A DNA stretch of 64,000 nt, taken from contig OW818645.1 in NCBI GenBank assembly GCA_942492835.1, forward strand, positions 3,162,001 through 3,226,000, read 5' to 3'. The stretch comes from GWB2-37-7 sp942492835 (GTDB lineage: Bacteria; Bacillota; Clostridia; Lutisporales; Lutisporaceae). Both the position numbers and the translations under genes were made by a program. This document shows positions 43,607-51,218 of the stretch, one piece after another. The notes beneath the pieces were generated by a model. That model saw nothing but the letters and a program-made list of their open reading frames with translations. It ran no database searches and had not been told where the DNA came from. Position 1 is the first letter of the stretch, and each line of letters begins with the position of its first letter.

Positions 43607-43720
43607 GAAGACAGGACAGAAGTATATAATATATTGTGTAAAGCAAGGAAAAGAAGCTTAACACAGTATAAACTTGAATACGCGAAAGCAACAGTTGAAT
43701 TGCAATACACTTTTGAATAA
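43607..43720 (+). pseudogene. RAYT C-terminal remnant
   Basis: The frame reads EDRTEVYNILCKARKRSLTQ and ends VELQYTFE stop. The same 'DRTEAYNILCKARKRSLT' occurs at 47325-47393, identifying both as leftovers of one transposase family. No start remains. Confidence 0.6.
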
Positions 43721-43741
43721 GTTCTTATGTTCGGTGCCTGG
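43685..43741 (+). repeat. REP-like repeat, family B with RAYT 3' tail
   Basis: GAAAGCAACAGTTGAATTGC...GTTCTTATGTTCGGTGCCTGGG. Coding tail of the RAYT remnant plus palindromic core. Confidence 0.65.
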
Positions 43742-43997
43742 GAAAGCGCTGATAAATGCACATAAAAAACACAGTTTGTTTGTCGTCTTGAATGATTATT
43801 CAAGAGATTATCCAAAGATTACCTTAATATGGTAACATACTTGCGTTTAATTCGCACATTTGAGCAATACCAATACTTTAAAGAGTTCCTTTATTAGAAC
43901 TCTTTATTTTTTGGACACAGCAACGCTAGGCTGGCATAGTAGATTTACCACCCTGATTATATTACATGCCATATTTGCTAAAGTGATATGTAAAAAT

Positions 43998-44021
43998 CAA
44001 AAGGGACAGTTCTTTTTGCTT
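43998..44021 (+). repeat. REP-like repeat, family A, left of RAYT 1
   Basis: CAAAAGGGACAGTTCTTTTTGCTTC, inverted relative to 44863-44890. The two bracket the transposase gene. Confidence 0.75.
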
Positions 44022-44062
44022 CATTCATGAAAAAATAATGTAATGTTTCTGAGGTGATATAG

Positions 44063-44848
44063 ACGCCCAGACAGGCTAGAGTTCAAAGTCCGACAAACTA
44101 TTATCATATAATGCTTAGGGGAAACAATAGAGAAAACATTTTCAGTAAAGATGAGCAAAAAAGATTATTCCTTGATTGCTTAAAAAAGCAAGAAGAAGAG
44201 CAATTAATTAAGGTTGCAGCATATTGTCTTATGTATAACCATGTTCATATTGTAGTTACAGCAGAGTTGAATAATCTGGTAAAAGCTATTAAGGGAATTA
44301 ATATAAAGTATGCAATGAGCTTTAATTTGCAGCAGAATAGAATAGGACATGTTTTCCAAAATAGATATAGAAGTGATATTATTGCAGATGATAAATATTT
44401 ATTACAGGTAATTATAATATATGTTCATAACAATCCTGTAAAGGCAAAAATGGTTAAGTCTCCTGAAAATTATATATGGAGTAGTTATACAGAGTATATT
44501 AAAGAAAATATAATAATTAGATATCAACAAAAAAGGTTTATATTAGGATATTTTTCAGATAATCAAGACCAACTTGCTGAATTTCATAGGCAAAAAGATG
44601 ATAATGAGTATATGGATATGAAAGAGGATATTGAAAAGTATAGACTTGATAGGGGACAGGAGATTATAGAGACATATTTTAGAGAAAAGGGATTAAGAGA
44701 AAGACAACAGATTATAAAAAATCAAGTTTATTTAGATGAGTTGATACAAAATCTGATAAAGGATAGTAGATTAACCCATAGGCAGATTGCAAATCTTTTA
44801 GAAATAAGTAGTAGTGCAGTCCACAAGGTCAGCTTTAAGGAAGATTGA
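44063..44848 (+). pseudogene. RAYT (REP-associated tyrosine transposase), copy 1, start codon lost
   Basis: The family frame begins PRQARVQSPTNYYHIMLRGN at 44063, but the codon that is ATG in copy 2 is ACG here; the ATG at 44111 would drop the first 16 residues. Downstream it is intact: 'AYCLMYNHVHIVVTA' carries the HUH motif (HVH, about residue 55), 'YAMSFNLQQNRIGHVFQNRY' follows, and 'IYVHNNPVKAKMV' (about 115) has the likely catalytic Tyr with a 3-nt insertion beside it. Y1 transposases act at REP hairpins, and family-A REPs flank the gene on both sides. Activity would need the ACG or the internal ATG to be used. Confidence 0.7.
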
Positions 44849-44862
44849 AGAGAGGAAGGAAC

Positions 44863-44890
44863 GAAGCAAAAAGAACCGTCCCTTTTGCTT
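44863..44890 (-). repeat. REP-like repeat, family A, right of RAYT 1
   Basis: GAAGCAAAAAGAACCGTCCCTTTTGCTT, reverse complement of the left copy. A second short CCCTTTTGCTTC unit follows. Confidence 0.75.
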
Positions 44891-45019
44891 CCCTTTTGCT
44901 TCGTTTGTTCTCGTTATTTGTGATACGGCTCACCGTAACAGCTATAACGTAGACTATCTTTTTTCCCTTAGACTATTATTACTATTGATTAACCTTTTCG
45001 TTTTATACAGATAATAAAA

Positions 45020-45043
45020 GGATATGGTGTTTAAACCATATCC
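45020..45043 (-). terminator. Terminator of the 254-aa-class NAEGEK gene
   Basis: On the minus strand GGATATGGTTTAAACACCATATCC is followed by TTTTATT. The same terminator is duplicated at 45864-45887. Confidence 0.75.
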
Positions 45044-45054
45044 CCTAATAATTT

Positions 45055-45810
45055 TTATACAGGAGTTGTAGGACATGGAGGACAGCTAGGGCAATCTAAT
45101 TTATTAATTTCCTCTAGTTTAAATTCAAGCACCATTTCCAACTTAGTGACTTTAATTAAAGTATCTGTAACAGATTGGTTAACGGCTATCAAATCAGCAA
45201 TTGTAACAGTAGAACCTTCAGCTACAGCCATTGCTATAGCCTGTTGTATTTTTTCACCTTCAGCATTAATGATATGAGCTAAACCTGCTTCTTGAAGAGC
45301 AATAGACTCAAGTAAATCAGTAATTGCTTGACACGGTTGTGGTCTTTCTACTACAACACAAGATGGTCCACATATAGCGTCCTCGTTTTTTTGTGCAGGA
45401 GCGGATCCTCCTTTTACAGCAACATCAACAGCAGTTGGTTCATAAACTCCTGCTAATGTTATGCAATATAATACTGGACTCTCTGCTGCTTCTACACCAA
45501 CATCAAATTTAACTCCGTAAACTCCATCTGAAGTACCAAGTACATAACCAGTATCGCCTGGCTCTTCTTCCTCCTCTAGTTCAACTCCGTTTCTTGTAAC
45601 TAAAAGCAACTTTTCTTCTAGAAGCTCCTGACACTGTTCGAAAACACCAAGTACCCAGTGACTTAAGCCAGGGTTCCCTGTTACTGATACACTATAGCAC
45701 CAGGTAGAATTTCCATCTTCTACTGTGACACCTTGAAAAGTAATAGTATAGGTTGCGGTAGGATTGACAGCAGGAACCAAAAAAGTAACACTCTGAGGAC
45801 AGCTTGCCAT
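45055..45810 (-). CDS. NAEGEK-motif protein with N-terminal beta domain, possible spore or surface protein
   Basis: The protein is 251 aa from ATG 45810, which follows GGAGGTG; the upstream in-frame ATG at 45819 lies in the site. Residues 1-125 or so are a beta domain (QSVTFLVPAVNPTATYTITF), then a Cys-containing linker, then a helical region with 'LESIALQEAGLAHIINAEGE' (about 160-180), a short helical repeat (VTKLEMVLEFKLEEINKLDC) and a Cys-Pro-rich tail (CPSCPPCPTTPV). The NAEGEK-type motif is common in clostridial and bacillar spore-surface proteins in my recollection; that link is inference. Tandem paralogue at 46216. Confidence 0.5.
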   Translation of the reverse strand: MASCPQSVTFLVPAVNPTATYTITFQGVTVEDGNSTWCYSVSVTGNPGLSHWVLGVFEQCQELLEEKLLLVTRNGVELEEEEEPGDTGYVLGTSDGVYGVKFDVGVEAAESPVLYCITLAGVYEPTAVDVAVKGGSAPAQKNEDAICGPSCVVVERPQPCQAITDLLESIALQEAGLAHIINAEGEKIQQAIAMAVAEGSTVTIADLIAVNQSVTDTLIKVTKLEMVLEFKLEEINKLDCPSCPPCPTTPV

Positions 45811-45863
45811 AAATTTCACCTCCTAATGCAAAAGATTATGCAAAAACTCCATGCTTATAAAAA

Positions 45864-45887
45864 GGATATGGTGATTAAACCATATCC
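45864..45887 (-). terminator. Terminator of the 105-aa NAEGEK gene
   Basis: GGATATGGTTTAATCACCATATCC then TTTTTAT on the minus strand, a near copy of the one at 45020-45043. Confidence 0.75.
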
Positions 45888-45898
45888 CCTAATAGTTT

Positions 45899-46216
45899 TT
45901 ATACAGGAGTTGTAGGACATGGAGGACAGCTAGGACAATCTAATCTATTAACTTCCTCTAGTTTAAATTCAAGCACCATTTCCAACTTAGTGACTTTAAT
46001 TAAAGTATCTGCAACAGATTGGTTAACGGCTATCAAATCAGCAATTGTAACAGTAGAACCTTCAGCTGCAGCCATTGCTATAGCCTGTTGTATTTTTTCA
46101 CCTTCAGCATTAATGATATGAGCTAAACCTGCTTCCTGAAGAGCAATAGACTCAAGTAAATCGGTAATTGCTTGGCATGGTGAAGTTGTAGATGGGGAAA
46201 TAACTGGCATTGACAT
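45899..46216 (-). CDS. NAEGEK-motif protein, short paralogue
   Basis: This 105-aa protein lacks the N-terminal beta domain of the neighbour and consists of the helical region and Cys-Pro tail (from 'ITDLLESIALQEAGLAHIIN' on). Its last 90 residues are nearly identical to the end of the 45055-45810 protein, including the terminator 3' of each. A head-to-tail duplication of about 420 bp is clear. It starts MSMPVISPSTTSPCQ behind AAGGAG. Function unknown. Confidence 0.55.
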   Translation of the reverse strand: MSMPVISPSTTSPCQAITDLLESIALQEAGLAHIINAEGEKIQQAIAMAAAEGSTVTIADLIAVNQSVADTLIKVTKLEMVLEFKLEEVNRLDCPSCPPCPTTPV

Positions 46217-46320
46217 ATCAATTCACTCCTTTTTAATCAAATTTAGAAATAGACTTGTATATACCTATTTCCACTACTATAATATTCATCTTGTATAAAT
46301 GTGTACCTTATTATTTCAGA

Positions 46321-46347
46321 ATCAAAGGGGACGGTTCTTTTTGCTTT
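46321..46347 (+). repeat. REP-like repeat, family A, left of RAYT 2
   Basis: ATCAAAGGGGACGGTTCTTTTTGCTTT, facing the inverted copy at 47205-47233. Confidence 0.75.
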
Positions 46348-46408
46348 AACTATAGAAAAATGATATAATGCTACTGAGGTGAAAGTCGAGCGTCTACTCG
46401 ACATATAA

Positions 46409-47191
46409 ATGCCCAGACAGGCTAGAGTTCAAAGTCCGACAAACTATTATCATATAATGCTTAGGGGAAATAATAGAGAAAACATTTTCAGTAAAGATAA
46501 GCAAAAGAGATTATTCCTTGATTGTTTAAAAAAACAAGAAGAAGAGCTATTAATTTAGGTTGCGGCATATTGACTTATGGATAACCATGTTCATATTGTA
46601 ATTAAAGCAGAGCTGAATAATTTGGTAAAAGCTATTAGGGGAATTAATATTAAGTATGCAATGAGCTTTAATTTACAGCAGAATAGAATAGGACATGTTT
46701 TCCAAGATAGATATAAAAGTGAGATTGTTACAGATGATAAATATTTAGTACAGGTTATTAGATATGTTCATAACAATCCAGTAAAGGCAAAAATGGTTAA
46801 GTCTCCTGAAAATTATATATGGAGTAGTTATACAGAGTATATTAATGAAAATATAATAATTAGATATCAACAAAAAAGGTTTATATTAGGATATTTTTCA
46901 GATAATCAAGATCAATTTGCTGAATTTCATAGGCAAAAAGATGGTAATGTGTATATGGATATGAAAGAGGATATTAAGAAAGAGAGACTTGACAGAGGAC
47001 AGGAGATTATAGAGACATATTTTAGAGAAAAGGGATTAAGAGAAAGACAACAGATTATAAAAAATCAAGTTTATTTATATGAGTTGATACAAAATCTGAT
47101 AAAGGATAGTAGGTTAACCCATAGGCAGATTGCAAAACTTTTACAGATAAGTAATAGTGTAGTCCACAGAGTCAGCTTGAAGGAAGATTGA
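46409..47191 (+). pseudogene. RAYT (REP-associated tyrosine transposase), copy 2, two nonsense codons
   Basis: The gene starts at ATG 46409 (PRQARVQSPTNYYHIMLRGN as in copy 1) but has in-frame TAG at 46556 and TGA at 46571, about codons 50 and 55. The rest is intact with 'DNHVHIVIKA' (HUH motif), 'VIRYVHNNPVKAKMV' with the Tyr, and a C-terminal 'IKDSRLTHRQIAKLLQIS' helix-turn-helix-like part. The 205-residue frame from ATG 46577 is the surviving part. About 90% identical to copy 1. Flanked by family-A REPs. Confidence 0.85.
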
Positions 47192-47204
47192 AGAGGGAAG
47201 GGAA

Positions 47205-47233
47205 GAAGCAAAAATAACCGTCCCTTTTACTTC
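47205..47233 (-). repeat. REP-like repeat, family A, right of RAYT 2
   Basis: GAAGCAAAAATAACCGTCCCTTTTACTTC, a slightly mutated inverted copy. Confidence 0.7.
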
Positions 47234-47234
47234 T

Positions 47235-47396
47235 GTACAGATCTTTGAAGTTCCGCTACAAAGACTAATGCATCAGATAAAGAATAAATATAGTAAGTAC
47301 CATAATGGCAAATACAATAGGGTAGGGCATGCTTTTCAAGACAGGACAGAAGCATATAATATACTGTGTAAAGCAAGGAAAAGAAGCTTAACATAG
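47235..47396 (+). pseudogene. RAYT C-terminal remnant
   Basis: The frame reads VQIFEVPLQRLMHQIKNKYS and 'YHNGKYNRVGHAFQDRTEAY' to stop. The 'GHAFQDR' core matches 'GHVFQDRY' in the RAYT proteins. It lacks a start and the HUH region. It belongs to the family-B group (see 43607-43720). Confidence 0.65.
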
Positions 47397-47410
47397 TAAA
47401 TGCTCGAATA

Positions 47411-47471
47411 CGTGAAAGCATCAGTTGAGTTAAAATACACTTTTGAATAAGTTCTTATGTTCGGTGCCTGG
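47411..47471 (+). repeat. REP-like repeat, family B with RAYT 3' tail
   Basis: CGTGAAAGCATCAGTTGAGT...GTTCTTATGTTCGGTGCCTGGAA, fourth copy of the same tail-plus-palindrome unit. Confidence 0.65.
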
Positions 47472-47555
47472 AACTTTCTAAATCTTTGCTCTAATTACAA
47501 AAATATCTTGCATAGCTATAAGATTTCTATACAGGGTATTTTATTTTTGCTTTTA

Positions 47556-47584
47556 TTGACATCGCTAATAAATACTGTTATACT
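47556..47584 (+). promoter_or_regulatory. Near-consensus sigma-A promoter of the DUF6530/PPTase genes
   Basis: TTGACA (47556-47561), 17-nt spacer, TATACT (47579-47584). The -10 lies inside the left arm of the palindrome. Confidence 0.78.
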
Positions 47585-47620
47585 TAACTAGTAATTTAGT
47601 AAATTACTAGTTAAGTATAA
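47578..47620. promoter_or_regulatory. 43-nt perfect palindrome, probable operator
   Basis: TTATACTTAACTAGTAATTT, a 3-nt centre AGT, and AAATTACTAGTTAAGTATAA. Two perfect 20-bp arms overlap the -10 and the likely transcription start, 18 nt before ATG 47639. It fits a dimeric-repressor operator (MarR/TetR/GntR style) or a 5' mRNA hairpin. No cognate regulator gene lies beside it. Confidence 0.7.
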
Positions 47621-47638
47621 GTAAACGGAGGTAATACA

Positions 47639-48118
47639 ATGAAGATACCAACTACTTTAAAGCATAAGCCTGTAATTGTTTCTGAAAACTATGAAAATGT
47701 TGATGGCAGATATGCTTATAATACAGACGCAAAAGGTCTTTCGCTAGGGCTAGCACAATGGAATGACAGAGGAAAGCTAGATATTTCTGCTAAGGTGTGG
47801 AGATATACAGGAGAAAAATGGTCCAGACAGTCTGAGGAATTACCACTTCACCGTGTGCTTGATCTAGCAATATTAGTTTGCAGAACGAAGCTGCATTTTA
47901 GAGAAGCATATAGATATGAGAAGCTATATGATACAGCAAATCCTATTATTGATAGAGTAGGAATACAGGGTGATGCCATGACAGTAGCTGTATGTACTGA
48001 TAATGAAAAGATAGATGAGGATATCAAATTATTTAGTCAAGCTCTTAGTAATGATGATGAGCTTATTGGTGAACGTCTGAGTACATTGTCAAGAATTTTA
48101 AAAGAGATGGGATATTAA
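47639..48118 (+). CDS. DUF6530-like protein
   Basis: This 159-aa protein follows GGAGGTAA. It begins MKIPTTLKHKPVIVSENYEN and contains 'GLSLGLAQWNDRGKLDISAK' (about 33-52), 'VWRYTGEKWSRQSEELPLHR' and 'LDLAILVCRTKLHFREAYRY' (about 78-97). It looks like the DUF6530 family of small proteins of unknown function; the assignment is from memory of the style and not certain. It is 20 nt upstream of the PPTase gene, shares its promoter, and so is probably co-regulated with the NRPS maturation enzyme. Confidence 0.5.
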   Translation: MKIPTTLKHKPVIVSENYENVDGRYAYNTDAKGLSLGLAQWNDRGKLDISAKVWRYTGEKWSRQSEELPLHRVLDLAILVCRTKLHFREAYRYEKLYDTANPIIDRVGIQGDAMTVAVCTDNEKIDEDIKLFSQALSNDDELIGERLSTLSRILKEMGY

Positions 48119-48138
48119 CATTTGATTGGAGAAATTTT

Positions 48139-48828
48139 ATGATTAGTGTATTTGGGATAAAAATTGATAGAAGTATGGATCAAATAACATTTTCTAAACT
48201 TCTTGAAAATGTATCTGAAGAAAAGAAAGAAAGAGTAGGCAAATATAGGAAGTACGAGGACAAAATAAGGTGTATGCTTGGAGATTTAGTTGTTCGTTAC
48301 GTGTTGTATTCTGAGTATAAACTAAAAATGCATGATATGGAGTTTGTTAATAATGACTTTGGAAAGCCTATGCTAAAATCATATGATAATATTCATTTTA
48401 GTATTTCTCACTCCGGAGAATGGGTTATGTGTGCTTTTGATGATTCACCAATTGGAATAGATATAGAGATATATGGAAATAACGATAGCGGTATAGTAAA
48501 ACGATATTTCCATGAAAAAGAATTTGAAGAGTTTATGGAAAAGGATGAATCGGAAAAAACTTCATTTTTCTATAAGCTCTGGACTGCAAAAGAGAGCTAT
48601 ATAAAAATGGTCGGAAAGGGATTGAGTATTCCACTAGATTCCTTTTCAGTATTAGGTGAAATTGTTACATTGGAGAATAGCGCAGATAATATAAATGATA
48701 AATTATATTTGAAAAGTTTTAATCTAGATGATAATCATATGGTTACACTCTGTACAAATAAAATCGAGTTTAATAAGGATGTCAAGATTTTATCAATTAA
48801 TGAGCTTCTGAATTTCTTTCAATATTAA
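48139..48828 (+). CDS. Sfp-type 4'-phosphopantetheinyl transferase
   Basis: This 229-aa enzyme transfers the phosphopantetheine arm from CoA to the serine of carrier domains, turning apo-NRPS into holo-NRPS. Motifs: 'RKYEDKIRCMLGDLVVRYVL' (about 36-55), 'NDFGKPML' (about 72-79), 'FSISHSGEWVMCAFDDSPIG' (about 87-106), 'GIDIEIY' (about 106-112, metal-binding Asp and Glu) and 'FYKLWTAKESYIKMVGKGLS' (about 144-163, WxxKE-S signature). The 230-aa size is typical of the Sfp type that accepts secondary-metabolite carriers. The NRPS is 5 kb downstream. It ends before a bidirectional terminator. Confidence 0.9.
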   Translation: MISVFGIKIDRSMDQITFSKLLENVSEEKKERVGKYRKYEDKIRCMLGDLVVRYVLYSEYKLKMHDMEFVNNDFGKPMLKSYDNIHFSISHSGEWVMCAFDDSPIGIDIEIYGNNDSGIVKRYFHEKEFEEFMEKDESEKTSFFYKLWTAKESYIKMVGKGLSIPLDSFSVLGEIVTLENSADNINDKLYLKSFNLDDNHMVTLCTNKIEFNKDVKILSINELLNFFQY

Positions 48829-48852
48829 AGAAGTACTTAATATATATAATCA

Positions 48853-48895
48853 AAAATCACCCAGCTTCAAATTGAATCGGGTGATTTTGTTTTTT
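48853..48895. terminator. Bidirectional terminator between PPTase and the aegerolysin-like gene
   Basis: AAAATCACCC (48853-48862) and GGGTGATTTT (48879-48888) form a 10-bp stem around a 16-nt loop, followed by GTTTTTT on the plus strand and, read leftward, by a TTTTG run on the minus strand. Confidence 0.8.
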
Positions 48896-48900
48896 AATAC

Positions 48901-49257
48901 TTATTTTTTTAGGAAGGTAACGCCGACATCAGAATCATGTCCGCCTGTATCACCTGATTGTACATATGTATAACCATCTGGGACAGTAACATCAAAGGTA
49001 GTAGGATCATCTGATTGTGGTTTTTTAAAGTATATCTTAAAATTTTGTAGGGTTACACCACTCTGCCATACTACTTTTCCTTCAACGCCTTGTAATGAGC
49101 CATCTAGGCTTTTAACCTTAAAATATCCCTCACTATCATGCATAATTGATTCTGGATTGTCTGACCATTTACCTTCTTCACTACTCTTGTCTATAAGAAT
49201 AAGGTTTTCGTCGTGGATTGAGTTAACGACTTTTACAGCTATTGATCTGTAACTCAT
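48901..49257 (-). CDS. Aegerolysin-like protein, paralogue 1
   Basis: The 118-aa protein begins MSYRSIAVKVVNSIHDENLI and has the aegerolysin layout: 'EEGKWSDNPES' near residue 28, 'GVEGKVVWQSG' near 58, a beta strand 'NFKIYFKKPQSDDPTTFDVT' and 'GDTGGHDSDVGVTFLKK' at the end. Aegerolysins are single-domain beta-sandwich proteins of about 130 aa that bind membrane lipids; some act with a MACPF partner, and none is encoded here. No signal peptide is seen. Minus strand, opposite to the biosynthetic genes. The family call is by pattern only. Confidence 0.5.
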   Translation of the reverse strand: MSYRSIAVKVVNSIHDENLILIDKSSEEGKWSDNPESIMHDSEGYFKVKSLDGSLQGVEGKVVWQSGVTLQNFKIYFKKPQSDDPTTFDVTVPDGYTYVQSGDTGGHDSDVGVTFLKK

Positions 49258-49373
49258 CTGTAGATACCCCCTTTAATAAATTTAATATTAGTATATAATT
49301 ACAACATATACTAATATATATAAATTATAATATAAAATGTAAAAAATACAATATATGGGGTAATTTATGTTCT

Positions 49374-49739
49374 CTAAATAGAATTATATTTGGAAAAGAC
49401 AATTTCAATTTTTGAGTTATGTCCTTGTGGATCACCTGAAAGTGTATATTTATAGCCTTTACCTACAGTAACATCAATAGAAGTAGGATTGGTAGACATT
49501 GGCTTATTAAAGTATACCTCGAATTTTTCTAATGTAGTTCCGTTTTCCCAAATTACCTTTCCCTCAACTCCAATAAGTGCAGCATCTTTACTTTCAACTT
49601 TAAAAGTAATGCTATTATTATTCCTAATGGAAACTGGATTGGAATCCCATTTACCATGCTCAAGATTGTGTTGTACAATTATAAGGTTTTCGTCTAGAAT
49701 AGAACTTGTAATTTGAAATTCTATAGATCTGTAGCCCAT
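49374..49739 (-). CDS. Aegerolysin-like protein, paralogue 2
   Basis: The 121-aa protein is a clear paralogue of 48901-49257. It starts MGYRSIEFQITSSILDENLI and has 'EHGKWDSNPVSIR', 'GVEGKVIWENG', 'KFEVYFNKPMSTNPTSIDVT' and 'GDPQGHNSKIEIVFSK' in the same order. It is separated from paralogue 1 by 116 nt of AT-rich sequence, so each may have its own promoter. Tandem duplication is obvious. Lipid-binding or toxin function is inference from the family resemblance. Confidence 0.5.
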   Translation of the reverse strand: MGYRSIEFQITSSILDENLIIVQHNLEHGKWDSNPVSIRNNNSITFKVESKDAALIGVEGKVIWENGTTLEKFEVYFNKPMSTNPTSIDVTVGKGYKYTLSGDPQGHNSKIEIVFSKYNSI

Positions 49740-50098
49740 TTATAGAAGTTCCCCCTTAAAAAAATGTTTTATTAGCATATAATTACATGAGTACTAACAT
49801 ATTTCAATTATACCATAAATGTATAAATATAGCATAGATAAATACCAGCTATATTTATAAATGTAATTTTAATTGACATATTACATACGATATGGTAAAA
49901 TATGTTATTAGATGATTTTATATTGTATATATATATTTTATATCATGGAATATGTTATTATGTCTTAAACTATAAATTTAATATTTGACAATAGTAATAT
50001 TTCAAAAATCAAGCTCTCTGCTGAAATTTCACTTGGTAGAGTTTTTTATAATGTATAAGAAAGTATTTTCAGAATATTTTATTGGAGGGGGTAACGCT
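49740..50098. other. Intergenic region upstream of the luxE-like gene
   Basis: AT-rich 359 bp. It holds a promoter (49873-49901) and a 200-nt leader ending in a GGAGGGGG ribosome binding site. The CTCTCTGCTGAAATTTCACTTGGTAGAGTTTTTT stretch at 50012-50045 could form a weak attenuator-like hairpin. Confidence 0.5.
49873..49901 (+). promoter_or_regulatory. Sigma-A promoter of the luxE/luxC-like genes
   Basis: TTGACA (49873-49878), 17-nt spacer, TAAAAT (49896-49901). About 200 nt of leader before ATG 50099. Confidence 0.65.
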
Positions 50099-51217
50099 AT
50101 GACAGCTAGAGAGAAGTTATTTGCATATGGTAAAATCTATGACCAAAAAGGCAGCGAAGCATTGTTTTTGGATGCAATGAGAGAATCCGTTGAACACCAT
50201 CGTATTCATTGTGAATTTTATGAGAAGTTATTAAAAGAACGTGGTTTTAGTGTTGAACATATTAAGTCGATTGCAGATTGTGCAAAAATACCAACAATTC
50301 CGGCACAATTTTTCAAATACCATGAAGTGTTAAGTGTAAACAAAGAAGATATAACGGTTCATGCTACATCATCAGGTACTCAAGGTCAAAAAAGTCAAGT
50401 TTTTCTCGATAGTAACTCAATCAAGCTTGGTACAAATATGGCGATTAAAGCAATAAAATATCATGGAATTATTTCTATAATCCCTACAAATTACATTATT
50501 TTAGGCTATGAGCCAAAAGAAGGTAATGATATGGGAAATATAAAAATTGCTCAAGGAATGACTCGATTTGCCCCTGCAAAAGAAAAGGTATTTGCATTAA
50601 GGTCTATTGGAGATAATTATGAGATTGACTATTTTGGACTTATAGATGCTTTTAAAAGATTTAACAGACAAAAACTTCCTGTGAGGATTCTTGGGTTTCC
50701 CTCTTATCTGTATATGCTTTTGAAAAAGATGAAGGAAGCGAGCATGAAGCCATTAAAGCTAAATAAAAATTCCTTTGTTCTAACAGGTGGAGGCTGGAAA
50801 AAGTTTGATGAAATGATGATAGATAAAGAGGAATTATATAACATGGTTGAAGAGTTTCTTGGTATTCCAGCTAAGAATTGTCGTGATTTTTATAGTGCAG
50901 TAGAGCATAGTGTTGCTTACCCAGAATGTGAAAATCATCACATGCATGTGCCTATTTGGAGCAGGGTTATTATACGGGATGTGAAATCTTTAGAGCCTTT
51001 AGGCATTGATGAGCCTGGATTCTTAAGCTTTATCAGTCCTTTGGTTTCTTCTGTGCCTATATCTTCAATACTTATGGGGGATATAGCTGTATTAAGAGAC
51101 GGAAAAGATTGTGGCTGTGGAATTGATACCCCTTACTTTGAAATCCTTGGAAGATCAGGGGCAGCGAGGGCAAGAAGCTGTGCAGTTGCTGCCTCTGAAT
51201 ACATGAGAGGAGAATAA
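50099..51217 (+). CDS. LuxE-like acyl-protein synthetase
   Basis: The protein is 372 aa from ATG 50099 (GGAGGGGG upstream); an in-frame ATG further upstream is in the leader and lacks a site. LuxE activates fatty acids with ATP and hands them to its partner reductase. Visible: 'IPTIPAQFFKYHEVLS' (about 61-76), 'VHATSSGTQGQKSQVFLD' (about 86-103; the T-S-SGT-G ATP-binding motif), 'YIILGYEP' (about 136), 'VLTGGGWKKFDEMMID' (about 221-236), 'FYSAVEHSVAYPEC' (about 263-276) and a C-terminal 'GRSGAARARSCAVA'. The next gene starts 1 nt after its stop. In lipopeptide loci such enzymes may activate or reduce acyl chains. Confidence 0.83.
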   Translation: MTAREKLFAYGKIYDQKGSEALFLDAMRESVEHHRIHCEFYEKLLKERGFSVEHIKSIADCAKIPTIPAQFFKYHEVLSVNKEDITVHATSSGTQGQKSQVFLDSNSIKLGTNMAIKAIKYHGIISIIPTNYIILGYEPKEGNDMGNIKIAQGMTRFAPAKEKVFALRSIGDNYEIDYFGLIDAFKRFNRQKLPVRILGFPSYLYMLLKKMKEASMKPLKLNKNSFVLTGGGWKKFDEMMIDKEELYNMVEEFLGIPAKNCRDFYSAVEHSVAYPECENHHMHVPIWSRVIIRDVKSLEPLGIDEPGFLSFISPLVSSVPISSILMGDIAVLRDGKDCGCGIDTPYFEILGRSGAARARSCAVAASEYMRGE

Positions 51218-51218
51218 C

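Larger units (their letters stand above)
43429..44062. other. REP/RAYT debris, no intact gene
   Basis: This stretch holds two family-B REPs (43513-43532, 43685-43741), a RAYT C-terminal remnant (43607-43720) and a family-A REP (43998-44021). Between 43742 and 43990 only AT-rich sequence with a TTTATTAGAACTCTTTATTTTTT hairpin-like run is seen. Confidence 0.55.

Noticed and set aside
43513..47471. CRISPR array
   Set aside because: Repeats are dispersed, in both orientations, of variable spacing and tied to RAYT genes; no regular spacers or cas genes.
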